Virus record (IMG/VR): IMGVR_UViG_3300020442_002247
Span: 1 to 64,000 of that record
Strand: one strand, 5' to 3'
DNA length: 64,000 nucleotides
Source of the DNA: a virus
Of the stretch, positions 42,121 to 50,100 are shown piece after piece (the stretch's first letter is position 1; the number at the start of each line of letters is the position of its first letter). The notes below the pieces were generated by a model, which saw only the letters and a list, made by a program, of their open reading frames with translations, ran no database searches and was not told where the DNA came from. The position numbers and the translations under genes are program-made.

Positions 42121-43645
42121 AAAAATAGAAAATATTATAATTTTTGGCGGAGGTACTAGTGGTTGGTTGACAGCTTCTTATCTACAAGCTAATTTAAGAT
42201 TACCAACAAAAATTACTCTTATAGAAGATGCAAGTGCTGGCCCAATCGGTGTTGGTGAAGGTACACAACCGTTAACAGCCCAATTTTTATATGCTTGTGG
42301 ATTAGATCCTAAACAATGGATGAAACCAAGTAATGCTAGTTTTAAATTTGGTGTTGAACTTACTGGTTGGAATGAAGATCCTTATTTTGTTGATAATGAT
42401 AGTGTAAACAATTATATGCCAACTACAGGAATTTTTACAAGCGATTACTTTATAGGAAAGCCGTATAAAGAATTTGCTAAATGGTATCCTGCTTATAGAT
42501 TAGCCAAAGCAAACAAAAGTCCAAAGATGACTGAACTTTTAGATCATAACTATAATCAAGGTTTAGATGGGTACGGTGCAGTGCATTTTGGTGCTTATGA
42601 TATTATTACTGCTTTAAAAGAACTGTTAGGAGACAAAATAGAATATGTAGATACAAAAATTTCTAGTGCTGAAACAGATGAAAACGGAATAACAAAATTA
42701 ATTGACGCAGAAGGAAAAGAATATTCTGCAGATTTATACTTAGATTGTTCCGGCTTTAAAAGTCAATTACTAGAAAAAACATTAGGATCAGAATTTATTG
42801 ATTATAAAAAAGAAGGTTGGTTGTTAAATGATAGTGCAGTAGCTATACCTACACAATATAAAAATCCAGAAGAAGAATGTCATCCTTATACAAAAGCAAC
42901 TACAATGACATGCGGTTGGAGATGGACTATTCCTACGTATGCACGAATAGGTAACGGTTATGTATATGATAGTGATTTTATTTCTCCAGAAGATGCTGAA
43001 AAAGAATTAAGAGAAGCAATAGGAGATTTTGAAACTCCAGCAAAACATTTACAGATGAAATGTGGTACACACAAAGAAATTGCATTAAAAAACGTGTGCG
43101 GGATTGGTCTAGCTGGCGGATTTGTTGAACCATTAGAAGCAACTGGTATAACATTTACAACTGGTGTAGTAAAATCTTTATGCGAGTTACTAAATGTTTT
43201 TGGATCAAATTGGAATCAACAAGTTACAGATAACTTAAACCAAGGTTGGTACGAAATGTGTATAGAAATATTAACATTTGTGTGGTCTCATTATTATTTT
43301 AGTCAAAAATCAGATACTCCTTATTGGAAAAAAATAAGAGAAAAAACTCCAACTGAATTGCCAAGTGATGGGCAATTTATGTTAAATCAATATTTTCCGG
43401 AACTAAAAAGATTTTTGTTCTTCAGTAAACAAAGTATGTTTAGCTCACAGCAATGGTTTAGCATGTTACATGCTGGCGGAGCATATAAAACTTTTGAAGG
43501 TACATTTGGTCATAGCGGAAAAGTTGAAGAATATATAGAAGACTTTTTAAAGCAACAAACTGCTAGAGTAGATAATGTTATTAAAAAGTTTCCAAATCAA
43601 TATACATTTTTAAAGGATTGGTATGAAGGATGGACAGTAGATTAA
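42113..43645 (+). CDS. Flavin-dependent tryptophan-halogenase-like enzyme (copy 1)
   Basis: 510 residues from the ATG at 42113; GTAGGA is 6 bases upstream, better spaced than for the ATG at 42107. It has the FAD fold GGGTSGW (12-18), IGVGEGTQP, and the family's catalytic lysine position in NASFKFG (Lys78). WRWTIP (269-274) matches the WxWxIP signature that separates halogenases from monooxygenases, and FVEPLEATGI gives Glu342, matching the Glu that works with the Lys. Length is typical (PrnA/RebH about 530). These enzymes make HOCl/HOBr at FADH2 and pass it to the Lys to halogenate tryptophan or related aromatics. FADH2 must come from a separate reductase, not seen here. The real substrate may be a peptide or other aromatic. 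Confidence 0.85.
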   Translation: MNKKIENIIIFGGGTSGWLTASYLQANLRLPTKITLIEDASAGPIGVGEGTQPLTAQFLYACGLDPKQWMKPSNASFKFGVELTGWNEDPYFVDNDSVNNYMPTTGIFTSDYFIGKPYKEFAKWYPAYRLAKANKSPKMTELLDHNYNQGLDGYGAVHFGAYDIITALKELLGDKIEYVDTKISSAETDENGITKLIDAEGKEYSADLYLDCSGFKSQLLEKTLGSEFIDYKKEGWLLNDSAVAIPTQYKNPEEECHPYTKATTMTCGWRWTIPTYARIGNGYVYDSDFISPEDAEKELREAIGDFETPAKHLQMKCGTHKEIALKNVCGIGLAGGFVEPLEATGITFTTGVVKSLCELLNVFGSNWNQQVTDNLNQGWYEMCIEILTFVWSHYYFSQKSDTPYWKKIREKTPTELPSDGQFMLNQYFPELKRFLFFSKQSMFSSQQWFSMLHAGGAYKTFEGTFGHSGKVEEYIEDFLKQQTARVDNVIKKFPNQYTFLKDWYEGWTVD

Positions 43646-44211
43646 GTTTATTTCACTCAGATTTATTTTTACGTAGAGATATAGGTACCAAAGATCAAAT
43701 AGATGATTTACGGAGACAAATATTAGAAACTAAAAATACCGAAGGTACAGCACTTACAGAAAATAATCCAAATTGCTGGAGGTCTAATGCTAATTATCAA
43801 AATTTAGATTGGCTAATGAAGGCAACACAAGAACTAACAATGCGAGCCGCTGAATATTATTTTGAAATGGACGAATTTTTTAAAGGGTATGTTACACAAA
43901 AAAGAATCAATATAAATTATTGGACAAATGTTAACGATCCTGGAGGAGGAAATGTACTTCATACACATGAAAAAGATTGCTTTGCGGCTGTATACTATTT
44001 AGATGCAGAAGATACCGGACTTATACATTTTAGTAATCCGGCTAATGTTCTTAATCAATGCAATAGACAATCTCCTTTTACTAGATCTATGTCTTTACCA
44101 CCAGAAGATAACAGTTTGATATTATGGCCTGCGTGGATTCCACACGAAGTTGAAGTAAATCAATCTAACAAACAAAGGATAAATCTTGCATTTAGCATAA
44201 TGGTATCGTAA
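43630..44211 (+). CDS. Fe(II)/2-oxoglutarate oxygenase, TIGR02466-like (copy 2)
   Basis: 193 residues; overlaps the end of the halogenase by 16 bases, with AAGGA next to its ATG. Core motifs are HTHEKDCFAAVYYLD (first metal ligands), a strand GLIHFSNP, and LWPAWIPHEVEVNQSNKQRIN with the distal His and the 2-oxoglutarate-binding Arg. It has the same fold type as the 41494 product (SLFHSDLFLRRD versus DIFSVPIYQS at the start), so the two are distant paralogues in one operon. It ends one base into the next ATG (TAATG). A hydroxylase with unknown substrate. Confidence 0.8.
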   Translation: MDSRLSLFHSDLFLRRDIGTKDQIDDLRRQILETKNTEGTALTENNPNCWRSNANYQNLDWLMKATQELTMRAAEYYFEMDEFFKGYVTQKRININYWTNVNDPGGGNVLHTHEKDCFAAVYYLDAEDTGLIHFSNPANVLNQCNRQSPFTRSMSLPPEDNSLILWPAWIPHEVEVNQSNKQRINLAFSIMVS

Positions 44212-44942
44212 TGAAAAATAAAATAGAATTTTTTTCTAAAGTAACTGGTGTAGCAGAAGCATTTCCTATAATACAATCAAAAGATTTTCATACTAAATGG
44301 ATGAAAACCTGTATGGCTGATTATAAAACTAAGAAGAATACACTACAACCAAGTCATATACAAATGTGTCCTGGAATATTTGAATTATACAAATATGGAT
44401 TTATGGTTCCGTTATGGCATGATACTGTGATCAAAGCATTTTCAGATAGAGAAGATTTTGATTATGTAATACCAAGTCAATACCTTAATGAATTACGTGG
44501 AGGAGATGCAGTTGGCACACATCCATATGAAGTAACAAAATTCTTACCAAAAAGACATTACAGTAAACATGCAGTAGTGAAAATGAATAGTCCTTGGCAT
44601 ATTGTTGCTCCTCCGGGAGTAAAATTTTTAGTATTACCTATTCCTTATCCGGATACATATGAATTAGAACATACTATGGGTATTTTAGACCCAGCCGTAA
44701 GTACAGAGTTGAACTTTCAATTTTACTTAAATATTAACCAAGGAGAAATTATGCTTAAGGCTGGTACACCTATGATGTATCTTGTGCCTATTACAGAGCA
44801 TGATTACAGTTATGAAGTAAGAGATATGAATGACCATGACAAAGCATGGTTAGAGAAACGTGAATATTTTATGATTTTTGGATTTAAATTTAACAAACAA
44901 AAGCTAAAAGAAACATTCACTAAACATTTTTACAGGAGATAA
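44211..44942 (+). CDS. Unknown beta-rich protein, paralogue of the 45365 gene
   Basis: 243 residues. A similar order of motifs occurs in the gene two places downstream: CPGIFELYKYGF/CPGMISLNNTGW, a WHDTVI/WQDIII strand, VVKMNSPWHIVAPPG/VVKVQSPWIVYVPKG, PIPYPD (identical), and AGTPMMYLVPI/AGTPLCQYILV. The motif spacing suggests a single beta-rich, perhaps cupin-like, domain, but no metal-ligand set is obvious. A name cannot be given. The operon position among oxygenases and a halogenase suggests it acts on or binds the same substrate. Confidence 0.7.
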   Translation: MKNKIEFFSKVTGVAEAFPIIQSKDFHTKWMKTCMADYKTKKNTLQPSHIQMCPGIFELYKYGFMVPLWHDTVIKAFSDREDFDYVIPSQYLNELRGGDAVGTHPYEVTKFLPKRHYSKHAVVKMNSPWHIVAPPGVKFLVLPIPYPDTYELEHTMGILDPAVSTELNFQFYLNINQGEIMLKAGTPMMYLVPITEHDYSYEVRDMNDHDKAWLEKREYFMIFGFKFNKQKLKETFTKHFYRR

Positions 44943-44943
44943 A

Positions 44944-45405
44944 ATGCCATTATCGGAAACACAGAGCCAAGAATGGATTCATGTAGAACAAATACTACGT
45001 GAACCTACTAATGCATATACAGCAAGAAAAATACAAAAAGATAGAATTAGAGTTAGAGATTTTTTGAGTACATTCTTAAATAATAGAGAACTTGTATTGA
45101 CTTGGGAAGATGACGATGGAAAAGATGTTACAAGAATAGCTACTCTTTTTTATGTGCAAGAAGAAGAAGGTGATTTTCCTGAAATGCCAATCACTAAAGA
45201 AATTATACATGGCGAAGAAGTTGAACAAATCCAACATGTAAAATTCTACACAATGCCTGATTTAAAAGGCTATGTTGTTCATGTAGATAAAATAAAAGGT
45301 TGGTATACTCATAATAGAGGACTAGACCAAATAATGAACACAGCAAATAGACAAGGTAAAAAATATGTTAGATCGCCTGAAGAAGATTCTCAAACCACAG
45401 AGTAA
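44944..45405 (+). CDS. Unknown 153-aa protein in the oxygenase operon
   Basis: 153 residues. The N-terminus is helical (QSQEWIHVEQILREP, KIQKDRIRVRDFLSTFL), then a beta-rich part (LVLTWEDDDGKDVTRIATLFY, HVKFYTMPDLKGYVVHVDKIKGW) and a polar tail. CAGGAG precedes the ATG by 7 bases. It lies between the two paralogous unknowns and overlaps the second by 41 bases. No family is recognised. Confidence 0.65.
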   Translation: MPLSETQSQEWIHVEQILREPTNAYTARKIQKDRIRVRDFLSTFLNNRELVLTWEDDDGKDVTRIATLFYVQEEEGDFPEMPITKEIIHGEEVEQIQHVKFYTMPDLKGYVVHVDKIKGWYTHNRGLDQIMNTANRQGKKYVRSPEEDSQTTE

Positions 45406-46147
45406 AGTAGAATTTGTAAGTTTATTACCAGAAGTCACAGAAATAATGCCAATTATTCCTGCATCAAAACAACAGTATAATTGGGTAAAAAAAGCATACG
45501 AAAATTATAAAAATTCTGACTATAAAGGTAAAAACAATAGTAGCGACAGGTTTACTCATGTGATGAGGTGTCCAGGCATGATAAGCCTGAATAATACTGG
45601 CTGGATACAAAGATCATGGCAAGATATAATTATTGAAACTAACGGAGATGGCAAAACATTTCAGTGGCGTACTCCTATAAATCAAAAAAATATAGACTGT
45701 GATCATGGCTGGAAGTGGGATTACATCAGTTATCATTCTGAAGATAATTATGGCGTCTATAATACTGATAAGAAAAACATACAATCTGTTGTAAAAGTTC
45801 AAAGTCCTTGGATTGTATATGTACCTAAAGGATATTCTCTACTGTGTATGCCTATTCCTTATCCAGATAACCATGACTTTACAAGTTGTATAGGGTTCCT
45901 AGAGGATGCCGATAAAGGACCTAATTTTTTGAATGTACAAATGTTTTGGCATGTTTTTGACGGCACAACCAAGATTCCTGCAGGCACTCCGTTGTGTCAA
46001 TACATATTAGTAAAGAAAGATAAAGTTGACTCAGTAGTAAGAAGATATGAGAAGAAAGATATAGATAATTTAAGATTAAGGGCACACTTGATAGACAGTA
46101 AGTTTGTACCAAATTACAATGATCTTAAAAAAGTAAGGTGGAACTAA
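45365..46147 (+). CDS. Unknown beta-rich protein, paralogue of the 44211 gene
   Basis: 260 residues; the ATG is 41 bases inside the previous gene, so its translation is probably coupled. It shares the motif series CPG..., VVK-x-x-SPW, PIPYPD and AGTP with the 44211 product in the same order. Added Trp-rich segments (DHGWKWDYISYH) lie in the middle. A duplication kept in one operon suggests two related binding steps or a heterodimer. The last bases overlap the next start (TAATG). Confidence 0.7.
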   Translation: MLDRLKKILKPQSKVEFVSLLPEVTEIMPIIPASKQQYNWVKKAYENYKNSDYKGKNNSSDRFTHVMRCPGMISLNNTGWIQRSWQDIIIETNGDGKTFQWRTPINQKNIDCDHGWKWDYISYHSEDNYGVYNTDKKNIQSVVKVQSPWIVYVPKGYSLLCMPIPYPDNHDFTSCIGFLEDADKGPNFLNVQMFWHVFDGTTKIPAGTPLCQYILVKKDKVDSVVRRYEKKDIDNLRLRAHLIDSKFVPNYNDLKKVRWN

Positions 46148-46725
46148 TGGAAGATTTTATATATGAAAAACCAAATGCACTTAATAGAAAAGAATGTGCT
46201 GACGTTATTGAATATTTCGAAACAATGCGGAAACAAGGACTTGTAATTAATAGACAAGCAATGGGTGACGGTCTAGCACACCATAAAAAAGACGAATCAA
46301 TCTTTTTATTAGAGCCTGACACATTAAGATTAGAAAAAACAGCACCAACATCTGTTATGTTGATAGAAAAAATTAAAGATGCTTATGCCGAATATGTAAA
46401 TGAATACAGCTTACTTAACCAATCTGCACCACACGGAATTTACAGTGTTAAATTACAAAGGACAGAACCGGGTGGAGGATTTATGAGTTGGCATTATGAA
46501 AATGATGGAAGATTAGCTTCTAATAGATTTGTAGTTTTCTCAATATATTTAAATGATGTTAGCGAGGGCGGCGAAACAGAATTCTTATATCAACGTAAAA
46601 GATTTAAACCTGAGCAAGGAAAACTACTACTATGGCCAGCAGCATTTACCCACACACATAGAGGAAATCCTCCTCTAAATGAGGTTAAATACATTGCAAC
46701 AGGATGGATAGAATACTTTGAATGA
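46147..46725 (+). CDS. Prolyl-4-hydroxylase-like Fe(II)/2-oxoglutarate oxygenase
   Basis: 192 residues from the ATG at 46147 (TAATG overlap; AAGGTGG upstream), preferred over an in-frame GTG at 46138. Family P4Hc features are seen: YSVKLQRTEPGGGFMSWHYE with a His-x-Glu metal pair, FVVFSIYLNDVSEGGETEF, and GKLLLWPAAFTHTHRGNPP, with the distal His, then Lys as 2-oxoglutarate ligand in VKYIATGW. The His-x-Glu in place of His-x-Asp is a variant I have seen in phage members. It likely hydroxylates a proline or other residue in a protein or peptide. It is the third 2-oxoglutarate oxygenase in this operon and overlaps the J-domain gene by 4 bases. Confidence 0.85.
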   Translation: MEDFIYEKPNALNRKECADVIEYFETMRKQGLVINRQAMGDGLAHHKKDESIFLLEPDTLRLEKTAPTSVMLIEKIKDAYAEYVNEYSLLNQSAPHGIYSVKLQRTEPGGGFMSWHYENDGRLASNRFVVFSIYLNDVSEGGETEFLYQRKRFKPEQGKLLLWPAAFTHTHRGNPPLNEVKYIATGWIEYFE

Positions 46726-46970
46726 ACGAGTACAAGATATTAAATATATCACCAAAAGCTACCGATCAACAAATTAAAACTAAATTTAAAAAACTGTGTC
46801 AAATACACCACCCAGACAAAGGTGGTAATTCAGATAAATTTAGAATAATAGTTGATGCCTACAATAGTCTCTGCATAAAACGTAAAATGTCTACTATGAG
46901 TTTTGACGAAAGTGGCGATCAGTTTTTTAACAGATATTTTGGCAATAGTAAACCACCTTATAGGAGATAA
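46722..46970 (+). CDS. Small J-domain (DnaJ-like) protein
   Basis: 82 residues. Residues 3-58 are a J domain: YKILNISPKATDQQIKTKFK, the His-Pro-Asp tripeptide at 30-32 followed by KGG, then FRIIVDAYNSL. There is no zinc finger or client domain, only a short tail. J proteins stimulate the ATPase of Hsp70, so this one could recruit host DnaK (or HscA) for folding fibre proteins or for the enzymes beside it. ATGA overlap with the oxygenase gene; the next gene starts 2 bases after its stop. Confidence 0.9.
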   Translation: MNEYKILNISPKATDQQIKTKFKKLCQIHHPDKGGNSDKFRIIVDAYNSLCIKRKMSTMSFDESGDQFFNRYFGNSKPPYRR

Positions 46971-46972
46971 CA

Positions 46973-47185
46973 ATGGGTGTTATTAAGATAGAAATATGTC
47001 CATATACACAAAAAGAAGGAACATTCCAAAATGAACAACATGGACGTATTTTGAAGTGGCAAAGGCAAAATATGTCAGTAAAACATGTGCTATCGCATGA
47101 TAAAAGAGAGTTGTTATTTCACGAAGAAAAATATTACAAAAAATTTCAGGACACTTGGTCTTACTACTACAGAAGAATATATTAG
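46973..47185 (+). CDS. Small basic protein, unknown
   Basis: 70 residues beginning MGVIKIEICPYTQKEG; rich in Lys, Arg, His, Gln and Tyr, with HGRILKWQRQNMS and an aromatic end (TWSYYYRRIY). AGGAG precedes the ATG by 7 bases. It is the last gene of the oxygenase operon before a late promoter box. Basic, possibly nucleic-acid binding, but nothing specific is seen. Confidence 0.55.
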   Translation: MGVIKIEICPYTQKEGTFQNEQHGRILKWQRQNMSVKHVLSHDKRELLFHEEKYYKKFQDTWSYYYRRIY

Positions 47186-47193
47186 CATAAATA
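47186..47193 (+). promoter_or_regulatory. Late promoter box CATAAATA
   Basis: CATAAATATGTATAG, 20 bases before the ATG of the cupredoxin-bearing structural gene at 47213, with GGAG in the leader. It marks a return from the host-type promoter operon to late structural genes. Confidence 0.6.
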
Positions 47194-47212
47194 TGTATAG
47201 TTGGAGACTTAG

Positions 47213-48526
47213 ATGAGTAGAAGTGCTATATTTGATCGAATTAGAATTATACCAAGACCTGACGATTTTCTCGATAGAAACGTAGGAAGTAGTGGTGAAA
47301 TCTTCTTTGATAAACAAGCAAATACATTACGTTTGTATAACGGAAAAGCTACGGGTGGTTTTTCAATACTTACAGCAGGAAATTTTACTCAACAAATAGC
47401 AAATACCGGCGTTGCAGTATTAGAAAAAACTGTTACTGTCGGTGTTGATTCTGTTGCAGGACAAGCTACAGGAGTTTTTTACATAGACGGTGTAGAGAAA
47501 CCTATATTACAGTTTGTAAGAGGATATACTTACGTATTTGATCAATCTGATGATTCAAATGCTAACTTTGGCGGACTATGGCATCCATTGATGTTTTCTA
47601 CTACACAAGATGGAGATCTAGTACCAGGTGGTCTTCACTATGACCAGATTACTGCTGACCATGGCATAGTTTACTTACTAGATGACGATCCTGTTTCAAT
47701 GAGGTACTATACAGACAATTTTAAAACTGCAACAACAAAAAAGATTTTAATTACTGTGCAAAGTAATGCACCTGATACACTATGGTATTGGTGTCACTTT
47801 CATACTGGTCAAGGTAACCAAATAAATATTTCTGATCCAGGAACTGGTACAGGTAGCGGTAGTTCTAGTATAGAAGTTTCTGACACAGTACCTTCAACTC
47901 CTTCTGCAGGAAATATTTGGTTTAATAGCACTACCGGAAAGTTATATGTATATGTTAATGACGGTGATAGTTCACAATGGGTGCAACCAGCATCAAGCAC
48001 TGTAGGCGATTACACACTTTTATCTAATAAACCAACAATACCAACGTCAATCACAGACCTTGGTATTACAGACGGCACGTCTGGACAAGTATTGCAAACA
48101 GACGGAGCTGGTACATTTTCTTTTACTACTGTAGCTACAGCAGGAATAATAGGAAGTTTTACTTTTACTGGTACTAACATTGATACAGACGATAGTAGTG
48201 GTATAACTATTACTCCACCGTTAACAGCAAATAGTGACTTAACTGTGCAAAATGATTTAAATGTAGTAAATGATGTGTTTGCTAAAAACTTTATTTCAAC
48301 AGGCACTGGTTCGCCAGAGTTTGATAGTGCTAGTAAAATTACATTTACAGCACCAGACGGTGTTGTAGTTAATTTAGGTGCATTAAGGTTAGCAAATTTT
48401 AATAATGCTCAAAGAGATGCATATTCAGCAGACAACGGTGATATGATATATAATACTCAAGACAACAAAATACAAGCGTATATAAATGGTGCGTGGAGAC
48501 GCATAGATGACTCGGCGATAGTATAA
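47213..48526 (+). CDS. Structural protein with cupredoxin-like domain, Gln in axial position
   Basis: 437 residues. The N-terminus is a short fibre-type head (GSSGEIFFDKQANTLRLYNG). Residues 75-210 form a cupredoxin-like domain: YVFDQSDDSNANFG, then LWHPLMF (His124) and WYWCHFHTGQG (Cys194, His197, Gln200). Spacing equals that in giant fibre 1, but Gln stands where Met is expected, as in stellacyanin-type copper sites. After a Gly/Ser linker come a repeat (SDTVPSTPSAGNIWFNSTTG), a fibre-like shaft and a GTTAQR-type module (NAQRDAYSADNGDMIYNTQ, then YINGAWRR). The stop overlaps the protease start (TAATG). Probably a tail or fibre component. Confidence 0.7.
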   Translation: MSRSAIFDRIRIIPRPDDFLDRNVGSSGEIFFDKQANTLRLYNGKATGGFSILTAGNFTQQIANTGVAVLEKTVTVGVDSVAGQATGVFYIDGVEKPILQFVRGYTYVFDQSDDSNANFGGLWHPLMFSTTQDGDLVPGGLHYDQITADHGIVYLLDDDPVSMRYYTDNFKTATTKKILITVQSNAPDTLWYWCHFHTGQGNQINISDPGTGTGSGSSSIEVSDTVPSTPSAGNIWFNSTTGKLYVYVNDGDSSQWVQPASSTVGDYTLLSNKPTIPTSITDLGITDGTSGQVLQTDGAGTFSFTTVATAGIIGSFTFTGTNIDTDDSSGITITPPLTANSDLTVQNDLNVVNDVFAKNFISTGTGSPEFDSASKITFTAPDGVVVNLGALRLANFNNAQRDAYSADNGDMIYNTQDNKIQAYINGAWRRIDDSAIV

Positions 48527-50088
48527 TGAGTGAAAAAGAATATACAGTAATTGTAAAAGCAGGTGTAAACTTAGAAGAAGTTGAAAATGATTTAACTGCT
48601 TCTTCGGGAGATTCTAGTTCTATACCTAATAGAAGTGTAGACATAGTTAATGCTAGACCCGGTAGTAGAAGAGCAACACACTTTGCATTAACTGATGAAG
48701 AAGCTAAGAATTTAGAAAACGATCCAAGAGTCGAAGCTGTAGAAATACCACCAGATCAAAGAGATGATATAAAGATAGGTTTTAACGCAACCCAAATTGC
48801 AAACTTTACAAAAGGAGGTAATCCAGATACTGATACTTCTAAAGTTAATTGGGGGTTAAAAAGAGCTAACATGCCTACAAATCTATATGCAAGTGGCACA
48901 ACAACAGACCAAAATTACGAATATGCTTTAGAAGGTGAAGGTGTTGATATTGTTATACAAGATAGCGGAGTACAATTTGATCATCCAGAATTTATTGACA
49001 ATTTAGGAAACAACAGATGTGTATCGTTTGATTGGTATTCAACTGGAGTATCAGGATCTTTAAATGCAAATTTTTATAGAGATTACGACGGGCACGGTAC
49101 GCACTGTGCAGGAATAGTTGCAGGTAAAACATATGGTTTTGCAAAAAAAGCTAGAATATTCAGTCAAAAACTATCAGGACTAGAAGGTGCAGGAGATGCT
49201 GGTACAGGTATGCCTATACTAGATAGTTTTGATGCAATTAGGTTATGGCATGCTAATAAACCTGTTCAACCTAATGGATACAAAAGACCAACAGTGGTAA
49301 ACATGAGTTGGGGCTATTTTAGTGAGGTAACAGGAAATCCTACAGGTGGCACATATAGAGGAACAAGCTGGACTTACGGTGTTGATTATACAACAAGAAC
49401 TGGGTTATGGGCAGGCACTGGCGTAGTTCCAGAATTGGCGGCACTGAGTGCTTCAAGAATGCCTAATCGTGTTACAGCAGTAGATGCTGAAGTCGAAGAT
49501 TTAATTGCAGGCGGAGTGCATGTTGTTATTGCCGCAGGAAATGATTTTTATAAAGGTGATTTATCTACAGGTACTGATTATAATAATTCAGTAGTATATG
49601 GAGGATTAACATATTTCTATCATAGAGGAAGTAGTCCACATAGTGATAATTCACTTATGGTTGGAAATATTGACACAGGAGTTCAAAATGATCAAGATAA
49701 AACATATCAAAGTTCAAGTAGAGGCCCAAGAGTAAATATATGGGCTCCAGGAACAAATATTTTTTCATGTGTAAGTACAACAAATGTTTATAGTGGACTT
49801 GACTACCCTTCAAATACTAATTTTAAGATAGCAAAATTAAATGGAACAAGTTTTGCGGCTCCTCAAGTAGCTGGTGTTTCAGCACTTATAGCTGGTGCTA
49901 ACCCACAGATTACTCCGGCTCAACTAAAGCAACAGATTACAGCAGATGCAAAAAATGTAATTTACGATACAGCTAGTGACAGTGATTATGACCAATTTGG
50001 AACAAGTCTACTAGGTGCAGATAACAAAATGTTGTTTAATAAATATGGTAGACAACCTTTTAAATTTAAAAATATAGGATTAGGATAG
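48526..50088 (+). CDS. Subtilisin-like serine protease (S8) in a structural gene cluster
   Basis: 520 residues. Residues 1-75 look like an I9-type propeptide (EYTVIVKAGVNLEE, RATHFALTDEEAKNL, DPRVEAVE). The catalytic triad is complete: Asp146 in QDSGV, His190 in DGHGTHCAG, Ser442 in NGTSFAAP; Asn339 in AAGND supplies the oxyanion hole. The SSSRGP block (396-401) is also as in subtilases. A C-terminal 60 residues (NKMLFNKYGRQPFKFKNIG) resemble the ends of phage structural proteins. It has no signal peptide. It lies between two cupredoxin-bearing structural genes, so it is probably either a virion enzyme or a processing protease for fibre proteins. One-base overlap upstream; the next gene follows after 12 bases. 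Confidence 0.95.
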   Translation: MSEKEYTVIVKAGVNLEEVENDLTASSGDSSSIPNRSVDIVNARPGSRRATHFALTDEEAKNLENDPRVEAVEIPPDQRDDIKIGFNATQIANFTKGGNPDTDTSKVNWGLKRANMPTNLYASGTTTDQNYEYALEGEGVDIVIQDSGVQFDHPEFIDNLGNNRCVSFDWYSTGVSGSLNANFYRDYDGHGTHCAGIVAGKTYGFAKKARIFSQKLSGLEGAGDAGTGMPILDSFDAIRLWHANKPVQPNGYKRPTVVNMSWGYFSEVTGNPTGGTYRGTSWTYGVDYTTRTGLWAGTGVVPELAALSASRMPNRVTAVDAEVEDLIAGGVHVVIAAGNDFYKGDLSTGTDYNNSVVYGGLTYFYHRGSSPHSDNSLMVGNIDTGVQNDQDKTYQSSSRGPRVNIWAPGTNIFSCVSTTNVYSGLDYPSNTNFKIAKLNGTSFAAPQVAGVSALIAGANPQITPAQLKQQITADAKNVIYDTASDSDYDQFGTSLLGADNKMLFNKYGRQPFKFKNIGLG

Positions 50089-50100
50089 AAGGAGTAACAT

